This document shows, piece by piece, positions 53,443 through 63,393 of a stretch of 64,000 nt of DNA; positions within the stretch are counted from its first letter, which is position 1, and each line of letters begins with the position of its first letter. The DNA lies in contig NZ_BJEC01000006.1 in the NCBI RefSeq assembly GCF_005405465.1, positions 1-64,000 of the forward strand, given 5' to 3'. The position numbers were made by a program, and so were the translations under genes. Origin of the DNA: Weissella thailandensis. Lineage in GTDB: Bacteria > Bacillota > Bacilli > Lactobacillales > Lactobacillaceae. A model generated the notes under the pieces. That model saw only the letters and a program-made list of their open reading frames with translations, searched no databases and was not told the origin of the DNA.

Positions 53443-54501
53443 ATGGGAACAAAAAAAGTAAATAAGAAGTATAAACGTTTAAAAATAGTTGGGATAATTA
53501 GTCTGGTTTTGGTTTTAATTGGGTTAGTTGTGCCATTACCACTATATGCGGAATCACCGGGCGAGGCAGATGATTTAAAATCATATATTAAAATAGATGG
53601 TAAAAAGCCCAAGGCTGACGGGAAATACATGATTACTGCCGTTTATTTGTCTAAAGTGAACGGACTGGGCGCAATCATTGCTGCTCTTAATCCAACGACA
53701 ACATTGATGACTAGTCGTGAGGCCAATGGTGGTTCAAGTGCATCGGATAGTCAAGCCATTAATAAAATATATATGAATTCAGCTGTAAATGAGGCTAAAG
53801 CAGTTGCTTACAAAGAAGCAAAAGTACCTTATAAAAGGACGTTTAACGGTATTTACGTGATGTCTGTTCAGGAAAATTCGAATTTTAAGAATAAGCTACG
53901 TGTCGGTGATACGGTGACCGCTGTTGATAATAAACAATTTAGCTCTGCTAAAGGTTTTCAAAAGTATATTCGATCAAATAAAGTTGGAACCTCGATGACG
54001 ATTACTTATAAGCAGAATGACAAACCTAAAACCGCTACGGGTAAGTCAGTGGCTTTAACTGGTACAAAAAAGCTGCCAGGTATTGGTATTGCTTTGACTG
54101 ATTCAGTTGACGTTTCCTCACCACGTCAAATTTCAGCAAACATGGGAGAAATCAGTGGTCCTTCTGGTGGCTTGATGTTTGCCTTGCAGATGTATGATGG
54201 TCTGGCTTCAGAAAATTTGGCTAATGGTCGTAAGATTGCGGGAACTGGTACCATTGATAAAAATGGTCGTGTCGGTGAAATTGGCGGCATTGATAAAAAG
54301 GTTATTGTTGCTCATGATGCTGGGGCTAAAGTATTCTTTGCACCTTATATTAAACCGACTAAGCAAAATCTGAAATATGAACCTGATGGTAAAACAAATT
54401 ATCAAGAAGCCGTTAAGGCGGCTAAAAAATATGCACCTAATATGAAAGTAGTACCAGTTAAAACATTTTCAGATGCACTAACATATTTACGCGCTCACTA
54501 A
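53443..54501 (+). CDS. YlbL-type membrane-anchored PDZ/Lon-fold serine protease
   Basis: Cell-surface protease with a signal anchor (~14-34, VGIISLVLVLIGLVVPLPLY), a PDZ domain (~135-200; VGDTVTAVDNKQF) and a Lon-like catalytic domain. The Ser-Lys dyad is predicted at S241 (GPSGGLMFALQ) and K286 (IDKKVIVAHDAG). 352 aa. Streptococcal SepM processes a competence peptide and Bacillus YlbL acts on a cell-division inhibitor; no such substrate is visible here. The ATG is 1 nt after the coaD stop. Confidence 0.9.
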   Translation: MGTKKVNKKYKRLKIVGIISLVLVLIGLVVPLPLYAESPGEADDLKSYIKIDGKKPKADGKYMITAVYLSKVNGLGAIIAALNPTTTLMTSREANGGSSASDSQAINKIYMNSAVNEAKAVAYKEAKVPYKRTFNGIYVMSVQENSNFKNKLRVGDTVTAVDNKQFSSAKGFQKYIRSNKVGTSMTITYKQNDKPKTATGKSVALTGTKKLPGIGIALTDSVDVSSPRQISANMGEISGPSGGLMFALQMYDGLASENLANGRKIAGTGTIDKNGRVGEIGGIDKKVIVAHDAGAKVFFAPYIKPTKQNLKYEPDGKTNYQEAVKAAKKYAPNMKVVPVKTFSDALTYLRAH

Positions 54502-54556
54502 ATTAGAAGTAGTTGCATATACGGTACACATAAAATATAAAAATAAATAAAAAAAT

Positions 54557-54602
54557 GTCGCTATGATAACACATTTGCATGTGTTGATAGTGACTTTTTT
54601 TA
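54557..54602 (+). terminator. Terminator after ylbL
   Basis: Arms GTCGCTATGATAACACA and TGTGTTGATAGTGAC pair with small mismatches around ATTTGCA, ending in TTTTTTTT. Confidence 0.82.
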
Positions 54603-54668
54603 TTTAAAAAAATATTTTATATACGGTTTATAACATAAATAAAAATACTATATAAATGAATTGTCAAC

Positions 54669-54686
54669 TTGTTCATAATATCACAA
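54669..54686 (+). promoter_or_regulatory. Weak Rex-like site upstream of lplA-pdh
   Basis: TTGTTCATAATATCACAA matches TTGTGAANNNNTTCACAA at 11 of 14 defined positions and lies 8 bp before the -35. PDH makes NADH, so Rex control would make sense, but the left half is poor. Confidence 0.3.
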
Positions 54687-54693
54687 GGCTCTT

Positions 54694-54721
54694 TTGTAGG
54701 ATAGGCAAATAGTGATATAAT
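54694..54721 (+). promoter_or_regulatory. lplA-pdhABCD promoter
   Basis: TTGTAG (54694-54699), 16-bp spacer, perfect TATAAT (54716-54721) with extended -10 TG at 54713-54714. Start expected near 54728. Confidence 0.65.
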
Positions 54722-54736
54722 GAAACATGTAGAAAG

Positions 54737-54752
54737 ATGCAAGCGCTTTCTT
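54737..54752 (+). promoter_or_regulatory. cre-like site (CcpA) downstream of the pdh promoter
   Basis: ATGCAAGCGCTTTCTT. The 14-bp core TGCAAGCGCTTTCT matches TGNAARCGNWWWCA at all but the last position and is centred on the CG of AAGCGCTT. It lies ~10 nt after the expected transcription start and just before the lplA ribosome binding site, a roadblock position. Confidence 0.6.
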
Positions 54753-54769
54753 GGAGGGGGACATATGTA

Positions 54770-55768
54770 TTGAGGTATATTAATTATTTAGGCACAGATG
54801 CCTACCAGAATATTGCTATGGATAGTTGGTTGTTATACAACCTTAAGCCAAAAGAGCCAGTATTCACACTATGGCAGAATAAAAAAGCTGTCATTGTGGG
54901 ACAAAATCAAAACACTTTTGGGGAAGTTAATCAGGAGTATGTTGATCAAGAGGGGGTGCAAGTTGTTCGCCGAATGTCAGGTGGTGGCGCTGTCTACCAC
55001 GACTTAGGGAATATTTGTTTCACGTTCTATGTGCCAGTTGAAAGTAGTAGTGAGGTCAACTTTAAACAATTCGTTGAGCCAATGTATGACGCACTACACG
55101 CAATTGGTATTGATGCCAAGATTACTGGTCGAAATGACTTAGAAGTAGATGGTAAGAAAGTCTCAGGTAATGCACAACGTTACGCAGGTGGTTATCTTAT
55201 GCACCACGGTACGTTGATGTGGGACACTGACGTAGAGGCCATGGTTCGGTCGTTAAATGTTGCCGATGAAAAATTCATTTCAAAGGCAGCAAAGTCCGTG
55301 CGTGCACGGGTAGGTAACATTAAGAACTATGCGCCAGAAGGTCAAACTTTAGAAGACTTTATGGAAGCTTTACGTTACTATCTGACCGACGAGGGGAAAG
55401 ATGGTGAATTGGTACTGACCGATGAGCAAATCGCTGACATTAAACGTTGGCGTGACGAGCGGTTCTCAACTTGGGACTGGAATTATGGTAAGAGTCCTGT
55501 GTTTGATTTCACGAATCACGCGAAATATGATGGCGGTAGTGTTGACGTTAAAGCGAATGTTAAGGAAGGTAAAATCCAAGATATTGATTTTACAGGGGAT
55601 TTCTTAGGTGTTCGTGATTGGCGTGAAATTAAAGATAAGTTCATTGGTCAGGTATTCTCACCTGAGGCAATCCTTAAAGTCTTGAATTCTAATTCGGATG
55701 GCCAATACTTTGGTGGTATTACCAACGATGAGTTAGCGGTATTGTTTACTGGAGACAGTGATAAGTAG
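54770..55768 (+). CDS. lplA: Lipoate-protein ligase A
   Basis: Attaches scavenged lipoate to the E2 subunit of 2-oxoacid dehydrogenases. RRMSGGGAVYHDLGNI (lipoate-binding loop) and GRNDLEVDGKKVSGNAQR with the catalytic Lys are diagnostic; a C-terminal accessory domain follows (~245 on). 332 aa. Start is TTG 54770: TTGGAGGGGG lies 9 nt upstream, while the ATG at 54764 is out of frame. Position 16 nt before pdhA indicates a dedicated ligase for PDH E2. Confidence 0.92.
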   Translation: MRYINYLGTDAYQNIAMDSWLLYNLKPKEPVFTLWQNKKAVIVGQNQNTFGEVNQEYVDQEGVQVVRRMSGGGAVYHDLGNICFTFYVPVESSSEVNFKQFVEPMYDALHAIGIDAKITGRNDLEVDGKKVSGNAQRYAGGYLMHHGTLMWDTDVEAMVRSLNVADEKFISKAAKSVRARVGNIKNYAPEGQTLEDFMEALRYYLTDEGKDGELVLTDEQIADIKRWRDERFSTWDWNYGKSPVFDFTNHAKYDGGSVDVKANVKEGKIQDIDFTGDFLGVRDWREIKDKFIGQVFSPEAILKVLNSNSDGQYFGGITNDELAVLFTGDSDK

Positions 55769-55784
55769 AAAGGGGCTACATGCA

Positions 55785-56921
55785 ATGGCAAGTATCGCAG
55801 ATGCAAACAAGAAGGTTTTAGATTTTGATGAGCAACTAGAAGCGCAAGATGAATTTTTTCCAACATTAAAACTGTTGGATAATGATGGAAAATTGTTGGA
55901 TAAGGCAGCTTACAAGCGTTCTGAATTAACAGATGAAGATCTAGTTGAAATTATGAAGAAAATGTTATTCAGTCGTCAACTAGATATTCGTTCAACGAAA
56001 TTAGCTAAGCAAGGTCGTTTTGGATTCTTCGCACCAACTGCTGGACAAGAAGCTTCACAAATGGCTTCAGCTTATGCTTTCGGTAAGGAAGATTGGCTAT
56101 TTCCAGGATATCGTGATATTCCTGAAATTGTTGATAAGGGATGGCCAGTATGGAAGGCGATTCTTTGGTCACGTGGCCATGCTAAAGGAAATGAATTTAC
56201 TACAGAAGATGGCGAACCAGTTAACTCATGGATGCCACAAATCATTATTGGTGCACAATATGTTGAAGCAGCTGGTGTTGCCTTAGGCTTGAAGAAGCGT
56301 AAGGAAGATGCTGTTGCCTATGCATACACAGGTGATGGTGGAACTTCACAAGGAGACTTCTATGAAGGTGTGAACTTCGCTTCAGCTTACAAGGCAAACG
56401 CTGTGTTCTTCGTACAAAATAATGGTTACGCTATTTCAACGCCTCGTGAGTTGCAAACAGCTGCACCACATTTGGCAGCTAAGGGTTGGGGATCAGGTAT
56501 TCCTAGTTTAGTTGTTGATGGAATGGATCCATTGGCAATGTACTTGGCAGCTAAAGAAGCTCGTGCTTGGGCTGCTGCTGGTAATGGTCCTGTTTTGATT
56601 GAGACATTGACTAACCGTTTGGAGCCACACTCAACAGCCGGTGATGATCCACTACGTTATCGTACTAAGGAAGACATTGCTGAGTGGTGGAAGAAAGAGC
56701 CATTGATTCGTATGCGTAAGTTTATGAGTGAAAAGGGTATCTGGAACGACGAGAAGGAAGATGACTATATTGCTGAAGTAGATAGTTATATCGATGATCA
56801 AATTAAGATTGCTGATAACATTGACAAGCAAAAGATCTCTGATTTCCTAAAGAATACTTTGGAAGTTCCAGGACAAGTAATGAAGGAACAAATTGAGCAC
56901 TTCGAGAGCGAGGGTAAGTAA
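55785..56921 (+). CDS. pdhA: Pyruvate dehydrogenase E1 component, alpha subunit
   Basis: Thiamine-diphosphate enzyme that decarboxylates pyruvate with Pdh[21 protein letters not shown], the TPP motif [17 protein letters not shown]...NN ([16 protein letters not shown], then VQNNGYAIS) and the loop [16 protein letters not shown] are present. ~378 aa from ATG 55785 (AAAGGGG upstream); the frame is open from 55758. Two nt separate it from pdhB. Confidence 0.95.
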   Translation: MASIADANKKVLDFDEQLEAQDEFFPTLKLLDNDGKLLDKAAYKRSELTDEDLVEIMKKMLFSRQLDIRSTKLAKQGRFGFFAPTAGQEASQMASAYAFGKEDWLFPGYRDIPEIVDKGWPVWKAILWSRGHAKGNEFTTEDGEPVNSWMPQIIIGAQYVEAAGVALGLKKRKEDAVAYAYTGDGGTSQGDFYEGVNFASAYKANAVFFVQNNGYAISTPRELQTAAPHLAAKGWGSGIPSLVVDGMDPLAMYLAAKEARAWAAAGNGPVLIETLTNRLEPHSTAGDDPLRYRTKEDIAEWWKKEPLIRMRKFMSEKGIWNDEKEDDYIAEVDSYIDDQIKIADNIDKQKISDFLKNTLEVPGQVMKEQIEHFESEGK

Positions 56922-56923
56922 TT

Positions 56924-57904
56924 ATGGCTAATAAAACATATATTGCAGCAATTCAGGATGCTTTAGATTTAGCTTTGGACAAAGATGAGAACACCCTAAT
57001 TTTTGGTGAAGATGTTGGAGAAAATGGTGGTGTGTTCCGTGCTACTGATGGTTTGCAAGCAAAGTATAGTGAGGATCGCGTATTCAATACGCCTTTGGCA
57101 GAATCAGGAATTGGTGGTTTAGCTATTGGATTAGCAGCCACTGGTTATCGACCAATCATGGAAATTCAATTCTTTGGTTTCTTATTCGAAGTAATGGATT
57201 CAATTGCTGGTCAAATGTCACGTGCACGTTTCCGTTTCAATGGTACACGTAATATGCCAATTGTTGTTCGTTCACCATATGGTGGTGGTACTAAGACACC
57301 TGAAATGCACGCGGATAATTTGGAGGGTATTGTGGCACAAGTTCCCGGACTTCGTGTTGTTATGCCAGCTAACCCAGCTGATGCAAAAGGTTTGCTATTA
57401 AGTTCAATTGAATCTGATGATCCGGTTGTTTACTTAGAGAATTTGCATTTGTACCGTTCAATGAAGGGTGAAGTTGCTGATGGTTATTATACAACACCAT
57501 TGGATAAAGCAGCGATTGCTCGTGAAGGTTCTGATGTAACCATCGTTTCATATGGTGGTGCGGTGCCTGTATCCTTAAAGGCTGCTGATGAGCTAGCCAA
57601 GGAAGGCATTGAAGCAGAAGTTGTTGATCTTCGTACGGTGTCACCAATTGACATTGAAACAATTGGCGAATCGGTTAAGAAGACAGGTCGTGTTGTTGTG
57701 GTACAAGAAGCACAACGTATGGCTGGAGTTGCAGCTACCGTGATGGCTGAGATTTCAGAACGCTTTATCTTGAGTTTGAAAGCACCAATTGGCCGTGTAG
57801 CTGCACCTGATACAGTATACCCATTCGCTCAAGCAGAAAATGATTGGATGATGAAGGCTGATGACGTTGTTGCTAAGGCCAAGGAGGTTGTGAACTATGA
57901 CTGA
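56924..57904 (+). CDS. pdhB: Pyruvate dehydrogenase E1 component, beta subunit
   Basis: Partner of Pdh[19 protein letters not shown] (27-44), [15 protein letters not shown] (~64-78), [15 protein letters not shown] and [19 protein letters not shown] (~113) are the family blocks. 326 aa. GAGGGTAAGTA precedes the ATG. It overlaps pdhC by 8 nt, so E1 beta and E2 are translationally coupled. Confidence 0.95.
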   Translation: MANKTYIAAIQDALDLALDKDENTLIFGEDVGENGGVFRATDGLQAKYSEDRVFNTPLAESGIGGLAIGLAATGYRPIMEIQFFGFLFEVMDSIAGQMSRARFRFNGTRNMPIVVRSPYGGGTKTPEMHADNLEGIVAQVPGLRVVMPANPADAKGLLLSSIESDDPVVYLENLHLYRSMKGEVADGYYTTPLDKAAIAREGSDVTIVSYGGAVPVSLKAADELAKEGIEAEVVDLRTVSPIDIETIGESVKKTGRVVVVQEAQRMAGVAATVMAEISERFILSLKAPIGRVAAPDTVYPFAQAENDWMMKADDVVAKAKEVVNYD

Positions 57905-59198
57905 GATTTTTACGATGCCTGATATCGGTGAAGGAATGGCCGAAGGGGATATCACAAACTGGTTAGTTAAGGTTGGTGATACAGTTAAGGTTGATGATTC
58001 TGTTGCTGAAGTGCAAAACGATAAGTTAGTTCAAGAAATTGTGTCACCATACGCCGGAACTGTTACAAAGTTGTTCGTGGACCCTGATACAACGGTCGAA
58101 GTCGGTGATCCATTGATTGAGTTTGATGGTGATGGTAGTGGTACTGGAGCTGGTGAAGCAGCCCCTGCACCAAAGGAGGAAGAGACACCTGCTGATGAGC
58201 CAGAAACTTCTGACGCACCTGCAGCTCCTGCTGGTAATGTTGTTGCAACCAATGGACAAATCTTAGCCATGCCATCAGTGCGTCACTACGCATTTGAAAA
58301 GAACATTGATTTGTCACAGGTTCCTGCATCAGGACGTCATGGTCACATTACAATGACTGATGTGACTGAATTTACTGGGGCACCAGCAGCGCCTGAAGCA
58401 CCAACACCTGAACCACAAGCAGCACCTGTTGCACCTGAGGCTAGTGTTCCCGATGAGAAGCCAGCAACAGAAAAGAAGGTTGAAGTAGCTGATACGAAGT
58501 CAGGACGGCAACCAATGTCTGGTGTTCGTAAGGCAATTGCAAACGCAATGTCTGTACAGAATTCAACAATTCCTACAGTTACCAACTTTGATAGTGTTGA
58601 AGTGTCAAAGCTTGTTGCTCACCGCTCAAACTTCAAGGAGCCAGCTAAAGAGCAAGGTGTTAAGTTGACTTACTTAGCTTATGCGGTAAAGGCATTGGCT
58701 GCTGTTGGTAAGAAGTTCCCTGAAATCAATGCTTCTATCGATATGGATAGTCATGAAGTTATTTACCACGATACGGTTAATGTTGGTGTGGCTGTTAATG
58801 CACCTTCAGGATTGTACGTACCAGTTGTTGCCCATGCTGAGAGTAAGTCGATTATGACAATTGCCACTGAAATTGCTGACTTAGCTAGTGCTGTCCGTGA
58901 GGGAACGATTAAGCCTGCCCAAATGCAAGGGGCAACGATTACAATTTCTAACTTAGGTTCAGCTCGTGGTACCTGGTTCACACCGATTATTAATGGTAAA
59001 GAATCAGCTATTCTAGGCTTAGGTTCAATTTTGAAGGAACCAATCGTTGATGAAAATGGTGAATTGGCTGTTGGACAAAACATGAAGCTATCACTAAGTT
59101 ATGACCACCGTTTGATTGATGGTATGTTAGGTCAACAATCAATGAATTACTTAAAGAAATTGTTGGCTGATCCTAGCTATATGTTGATGGAGGTATAG
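57897..59198 (+). CDS. pdhC: Pyruvate dehydrogenase E2, dihydrolipoamide acetyltransferase
   Basis: Core of the complex. A single N-terminal lipoyl domain (1-~78) carries lipoate on K43 (VQNDKLVQE). A Glu/Ala/Pro-rich linker, the peripheral subunit-binding domain (~118-155; [18 protein letters not shown]), a second Ala/Pro linker and the catalytic domain (~200-433) with SYDHRLIDG (His base) follow. 433 aa; one lipoyl domain is at the low end of the family range. GGAGG lies 8 nt before the ATG, inside pdhB. Confidence 0.95.
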   Translation: MTEIFTMPDIGEGMAEGDITNWLVKVGDTVKVDDSVAEVQNDKLVQEIVSPYAGTVTKLFVDPDTTVEVGDPLIEFDGDGSGTGAGEAAPAPKEEETPADEPETSDAPAAPAGNVVATNGQILAMPSVRHYAFEKNIDLSQVPASGRHGHITMTDVTEFTGAPAAPEAPTPEPQAAPVAPEASVPDEKPATEKKVEVADTKSGRQPMSGVRKAIANAMSVQNSTIPTVTNFDSVEVSKLVAHRSNFKEPAKEQGVKLTYLAYAVKALAAVGKKFPEINASIDMDSHEVIYHDTVNVGVAVNAPSGLYVPVVAHAESKSIMTIATEIADLASAVREGTIKPAQMQGATITISNLGSARGTWFTPIINGKESAILGLGSILKEPIVDENGELAVGQNMKLSLSYDHRLIDGMLGQQSMNYLKKLLADPSYMLMEV

Positions 59199-59201
59199 AA
59201 A

Positions 59202-60608
59202 ATGGTTGTTGGAGCAGAAGCGACTGATGTTGGTACAGTTATCATTGGTTCAGGGCCTGGAGGATATGTTGCAGCTATTCGTGCTGCCGAACTAGGTCAA
59301 GATGTAACTTTGATTGAACGAGACGATATTGGTGGAGTTTGTTTAAACATTGGCTGTATTCCATCAAAGGCTTTAATAAATGTTGGTCATCATTATCGTG
59401 ACAGTCAAGAGGAGAATCCCTTTGGTTTGTCCATGACTGGTAAGTTAGACTGGGATAAAGCGCAAGATTGGAAGCAACATAAAGTTGTTGATCAATTGAC
59501 TGGTGGTGTTGCAATGTTGTTGAAGAAACATCACGTGCAAATTATCAAAGGTAAAGCAACATTCAATGATAATGAAACATTAAATGTGGTTCAAGAAGAT
59601 GGTCACCAGTTATTGCGTTTTGAAAATGCCATTGTGGCTGCTGGCTCACGTCCAGTAGAAATTCCTAGTTTGAAATTTGGTGGTCGTATCGTTGATTCAA
59701 CTGGTGTGTTGAGTTTACCAGAAGTACCTGAACACCTCATCGTTGTTGGTGGTGGTGTCATTGGTTCTGAACTTGGTGGTGCTTATTCAAACTTGGGATC
59801 GAAGGTAACCATTGTTGAAGGGTTAGATCATACATTGAATGGCTTCGACAAGGAAATGACAAAGCCTGTTTTGAATGACTTTAAGAAGCATGGTGGTGAA
59901 ATTGTAACTTCAGCTATGGCTAAAGGTGCAACACAGACCGACAAAGATGTTACATTGACTTATGAAGTTGATGGCAAGGAACAAACAGTGACAGGTGATT
60001 ACTTGTTAGTTTCAGTTGGTCGTCGTGCTAACTCGGATACATTAGGACTAAATAATACAGATGTTAAAGTCGGTGATCATGGCTTGATTGAAGTGGATAA
60101 CCAAATGAAGACCAGTGTGTCACATATCTATGCAATTGGTGATATTGTTGCTGGACCTGCTTTGGCCCATAAAGCAAGCTTTGAAGGTAAAGTTGCCGCA
60201 GCTGCCATTAGTGGCGCAAGCAATGCACATGACCTTCACTATTCACTACCAGCTGTTGCTTATACGCAATATGAATTAGCAACAACTGGTGAAACACCAG
60301 AATCAGTTAAGGCAAAGGACTTAAACGCTAAAATTAGTAAGTTCCCATTTGCTGGTAATGGACGTGCCTTAGCAATGGATGCGGGCGTGGGCTTTATTCG
60401 TCTGATTACTGATAAGGATAGTAATGCCATGTTGGGTGCACAAATTGTCGGACCGTCAGCATCTGACTTGATTTCTGAACTTTCATTAGCGATTGAAAAT
60501 GGCTTAACATCTGAAGATATTTCGTTAACGATCCACCCACACCCAACTTTGGGTGAGGCTATTATGGATGCTGCCGAAGTGGCAGATGGTCTAGGTATTC
60601 ATGTATAA
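59202..60608 (+). CDS. pdhD: Dihydrolipoamide dehydrogenase (E3)
   Basis: FAD-dependent disulfide oxidoreductase that reoxidises dihydrolipoamide and makes NADH. FAD motif VIIGSGPGGYVAAIRAAELG (13-32), redox pair C47/C52 in GGVCLNIGCIPSKALI, NAD motif VVGGGVIGSELGGAYSNLG (~186) and C-terminal HPHPTLGEA with the active-site His-Glu. 468 aa. TGGAGGTATAG precedes the ATG. Last gene of the operon; the following hydrolase is 34 nt away. Confidence 0.95.
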   Translation: MVVGAEATDVGTVIIGSGPGGYVAAIRAAELGQDVTLIERDDIGGVCLNIGCIPSKALINVGHHYRDSQEENPFGLSMTGKLDWDKAQDWKQHKVVDQLTGGVAMLLKKHHVQIIKGKATFNDNETLNVVQEDGHQLLRFENAIVAAGSRPVEIPSLKFGGRIVDSTGVLSLPEVPEHLIVVGGGVIGSELGGAYSNLGSKVTIVEGLDHTLNGFDKEMTKPVLNDFKKHGGEIVTSAMAKGATQTDKDVTLTYEVDGKEQTVTGDYLLVSVGRRANSDTLGLNNTDVKVGDHGLIEVDNQMKTSVSHIYAIGDIVAGPALAHKASFEGKVAAAAISGASNAHDLHYSLPAVAYTQYELATTGETPESVKAKDLNAKISKFPFAGNGRALAMDAGVGFIRLITDKDSNAMLGAQIVGPSASDLISELSLAIENGLTSEDISLTIHPHPTLGEAIMDAAEVADGLGIHV

Positions 60609-60642
60609 TAGATTAAAATAACGATGTAGAGGTGGGTAGGCA

Positions 60643-61440
60643 ATGTCTTTCTTTAAAACAAATGACGGTGTGCGATTACATTATCAATTCGATGGTAACA
60701 GTGATCATCCAGTCGTCGTCTTTCTCGGTGGCTATACAAGTATGATAACCACGTGGGTAGCGCAAGTCGAAGCATTTAAAGCTGCGGGCTTTCGCGTACT
60801 GCGTTTTGAGTATCGTAATCATGGTCAGAGTGAACAGACGGACAAAAGCTTACGTATTTCTCGGTTAGCGATGGATTTGGCCAATTTATTGGATTACTTA
60901 CATGTAAACCAATTTACCTTGATTGGCCATTCAATGGGAGCGATGGTTGCCAGTCAGTATATTTCACTATTTGGTGATCGCCAAGTAAATGTTATTGTGA
61001 CTGAAGATCAGACACCCAAAATGTTGAACGAAGATGGCTGGCAATATGGTGTTAAAGATTCCTCCTTTGCCCGTATTAGTCAAATTTCTGATAGTTTCCC
61101 GACGACAAAACTAGTTAAACAAGCCATTCCAAAAGAGCTGAAACGTCAAGTCTCAGACGGTTATGTGCCGTTTGACTTTGAAAAAAATCGCCCATTGATG
61201 ATTGATGGGATTGTCCAAGATTGGCGTGATGTTGTTCGTCATGAACGGATACCACATCTATTTTTGGCGGGTGGTGCATCCCCAATGTACCCAGTAGATC
61301 ATGCAAAGCATGCCCTTGAGCTACAAGGGATTACAGGTTCGGCAATGCACGTCTTTGACGGCGCAGGTCACATCCCACATTTGGAATTTCCGGATGAATT
61401 TAACCAGGTTGTGTTAGGGTTTATAAAAAAATTTAATTAA
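60643..61440 (+). CDS. Alpha/beta hydrolase
   Basis: Cytoplasmic alpha/beta-fold hydrolase of unknown substrate. FEYRNHGQSEQ after strand 4, nucleophile elbow GHSMGAMVASQY with S97, and a C-terminal FDGAGHIPHLEFPDEF with the catalytic His. 265 aa, no signal peptide. GAGGTGGGTAGGCA precedes the ATG. It lies 34 nt after pdhD with no terminator between, so it may be expressed with the PDH operon; esterase, lactonase or haloperoxidase-like activities are all possible. Confidence 0.85.
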   Translation: MSFFKTNDGVRLHYQFDGNSDHPVVVFLGGYTSMITTWVAQVEAFKAAGFRVLRFEYRNHGQSEQTDKSLRISRLAMDLANLLDYLHVNQFTLIGHSMGAMVASQYISLFGDRQVNVIVTEDQTPKMLNEDGWQYGVKDSSFARISQISDSFPTTKLVKQAIPKELKRQVSDGYVPFDFEKNRPLMIDGIVQDWRDVVRHERIPHLFLAGGASPMYPVDHAKHALELQGITGSAMHVFDGAGHIPHLEFPDEFNQVVLGFIKKFN

Positions 61441-61487
61441 GCATGTCTTTGGTAACGCAACTGTTCACGATGTGTATAGTTAAAAAT

Positions 61488-61524
61488 AAGATGTTTAGGT
61501 TATAAAGTCTAGACATCTTTTTTT
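61488..61524 (+). terminator. Terminator after the pdh operon/alpha-beta hydrolase
   Basis: Stem AGATGTTTAG / CTAGACATCT (61509-61518) with one G-U pair, then TTTTTT. Confidence 0.75.
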
Positions 61525-61553
61525 ATGCTTCATTGAATAAATTAAAAAACAAT

Positions 61554-61582
61554 TAGACAAATGAGAAAGTGCATGCTATTAT
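61554..61582 (+). promoter_or_regulatory. Promoter of the oppA-type gene
   Basis: TAGACA (61554-61559), 17-bp spacer, TATTAT (61577-61582). Confidence 0.5.
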
Positions 61583-61598
61583 AATAACACTATTAAAA

Positions 61599-61612
61599 TT
61601 AAACCGTTCACA
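61599..61612 (+). promoter_or_regulatory. cre-like site before the oppA-type gene
   Basis: TTAAACCGTTCACA fits TGNAANCGNTNNCA at all defined positions except the G at position 2. It lies between the promoter and the ribosome binding site AAAGGGG. Sequence match only. Confidence 0.35.
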
Positions 61613-61626
61613 AAGGGGAATTAGGT

Positions 61627-63236
61627 ATGAGAAAATTTGGAAAAGTTGCCGCAGTTGCTGCGTCAGTGACAATGGTTGGGAGTGTTGCGTTACCAGCAGT
61701 TTCGGCATCGGCAGCGTCTACAGGTAAGAAAATTAATTGGTCAGAAGTTGCGGCATTACCAACCATGGATCCAGCCAAATCTACAGATACTGTATCGGCA
61801 GATGCATTGGGTGCCACGAGTTTGCCTTTGGTGCAGTTTGGTAAGGGCGGCAAACTTGAAAATGAAGCAGCAAAGAGTTATGAAAAGTCAGATGATGGTC
61901 TAACTTACACTTTCCACTTACGTTCTGGATTAAAGTGGGAAAATGGGGATGATTTGACAGCAAAAGATTTCGTCTATGGCTGGCAACGTTCAATAGACCC
62001 TAAAACAGCTTCAGAATATGCTTATTTGTTAGATAGTGTTAAAAATGCAAAGGCTATTCAGAATTAGGTATCGAAGCAGTTGACGATCAGACTTTGAAGG
62101 TGACTTTGGAATCTCCTGCATCATATTTCTTACAAGAATTAACAATGCCTGTGTTCTTCCCAGAGAACCAAAAATTTGTGGAAGAAAAGGGAAACAAGTT
62201 TGGAACTTCAGCTGCCAACTATTTGTCAGCGGGGCCTTATAAATTTAAAGGCTGGTCAGGTTCAAATAATAAGTATTCGTATGTAAAGAATAATAAATAC
62301 TATGATGCGGATAAGGTCAAAACTAAGAAAATTGCTGTGCAAACCATTAAGGACCAAAATACTGGTTATAACTTGTATCAAGGAAAGAAACTTGATTTTA
62401 CACCATTGTCGCCAGATCAGGTGAAGGCTTCAAAGAGCAAGAAGGGTTATAAGGAGATTAAGTCTGGTGCAACACAAGCCTTGCAAATGAATCAAGAAAA
62501 GGTACCTGAATTCAAGAATACTAAGATTCGTCAAGCCATTTCTTATGCTGTCAACCGTAAGGCATTATCAAATCAAATTGTTACTGGGTCAGCTATTCCG
62601 GCAACTACCTATACACCTAAAGGCTTAGTAAAGAATCCTAATAATAACAAGGATTTTGCAACCGATGCTGAAGTAAAGGGGGCAGTTGGCTATGATAAGA
62701 AGAAGGCAGCTAAGTTGTTCAAGGCTGGCCTTAAGGAAGTTGATAAGTCAAAGCTATCGGTTCAATTGTTAACTGACGATGATGATACCTCAAAGCGTGT
62801 TGCCCAATTCTTACAAGAACAATTAGAAAAGAATTTGGACGGTATGGATGTTTCAATTAAAACAGTCCCAAAGAAGCAACGTTTGAAGTTGAGTACTGAT
62901 GGTGATTTCCAAATGCTAAACTTTGGTTGGTTGGCTGATTATCCTGATGCCTCATCATTCTTAGATTTGTATAAGGCTGATGCATCATACAATTATGGTA
63001 AGTGGCAGAATGAAGACTACAATGCCGCTTTGGAGAGTGCTGAAGGTAAAAATGCTAATGACAAGAAGGCACAATATGCTGACTTCAAGAAGGCCGAACA
63101 AATTCTTGAGAAGGAAGCAGGTGTTGCACCTTTGTACTACCGTTCAACGGCGTCATTATTGAATCCTAAAGTTAAGGGTGTTGTGGCCAATCCAACTGGC
63201 GCACCATTTAACTTTAAGTATGCTGTTAAACACTAA
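61627..63236 (+). pseudogene. oppA: OppA-type oligopeptide-binding protein, frameshifted
   Basis: Solute-binding protein of the peptide ABC family 5, split by a frameshift. The first frame (61627-62067) has a signal peptide ending near SASA/AS, then NWSEVAALPTMDPAKSTDT and GLKWENGDDLTAKDFVYGWQ; it stops at TAG right after NAKAIQN. The second frame resumes as SELGIEAVDDQTLKVTLESP and runs to 63236 with the expected YPDASSFLDLY-like block. Some 8-9 residues usual at the junction are missing. The join lies in a TCAGAAT that can be read in both frames. No lipobox cysteine. A sequencing error is the alternative. Confidence 0.8.
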
Positions 63237-63258
63237 ACTAAATAATTTATAGTAACGC

Positions 63259-63299
63259 AACAGGCTGGAGCATAGTAAATGTTCCGGCCTGTTTTGTTC
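63259..63299 (+). terminator. Terminator after the oppA-type gene
   Basis: Arms AACAGGCTGGAGCA and TGTTCCGGCCTGTT pair with small irregularities across a 7-nt loop, followed by TTGTTCT. Confidence 0.75.
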
Positions 63300-63393
63300 T
63301 TTAAATCCATTAACGCCTTTTAATTAATGTTAAAATAAATAGAAATATCATATATGAACAATGACGATTCTCAATTAAGTAAAGAAGGGGACA

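Noticed and set aside
58031-58585. Several minus-strand ORFs opposite pdhC
   Set aside because: They mirror the Ala/Pro/Glu-rich linkers of E2; no start signals and low-complexity peptides.
61627-62067. Two separate genes in the oppA region
   Set aside because: Both parts belong to one OppA-type protein in order and without overlap; a single frameshifted gene explains them better.
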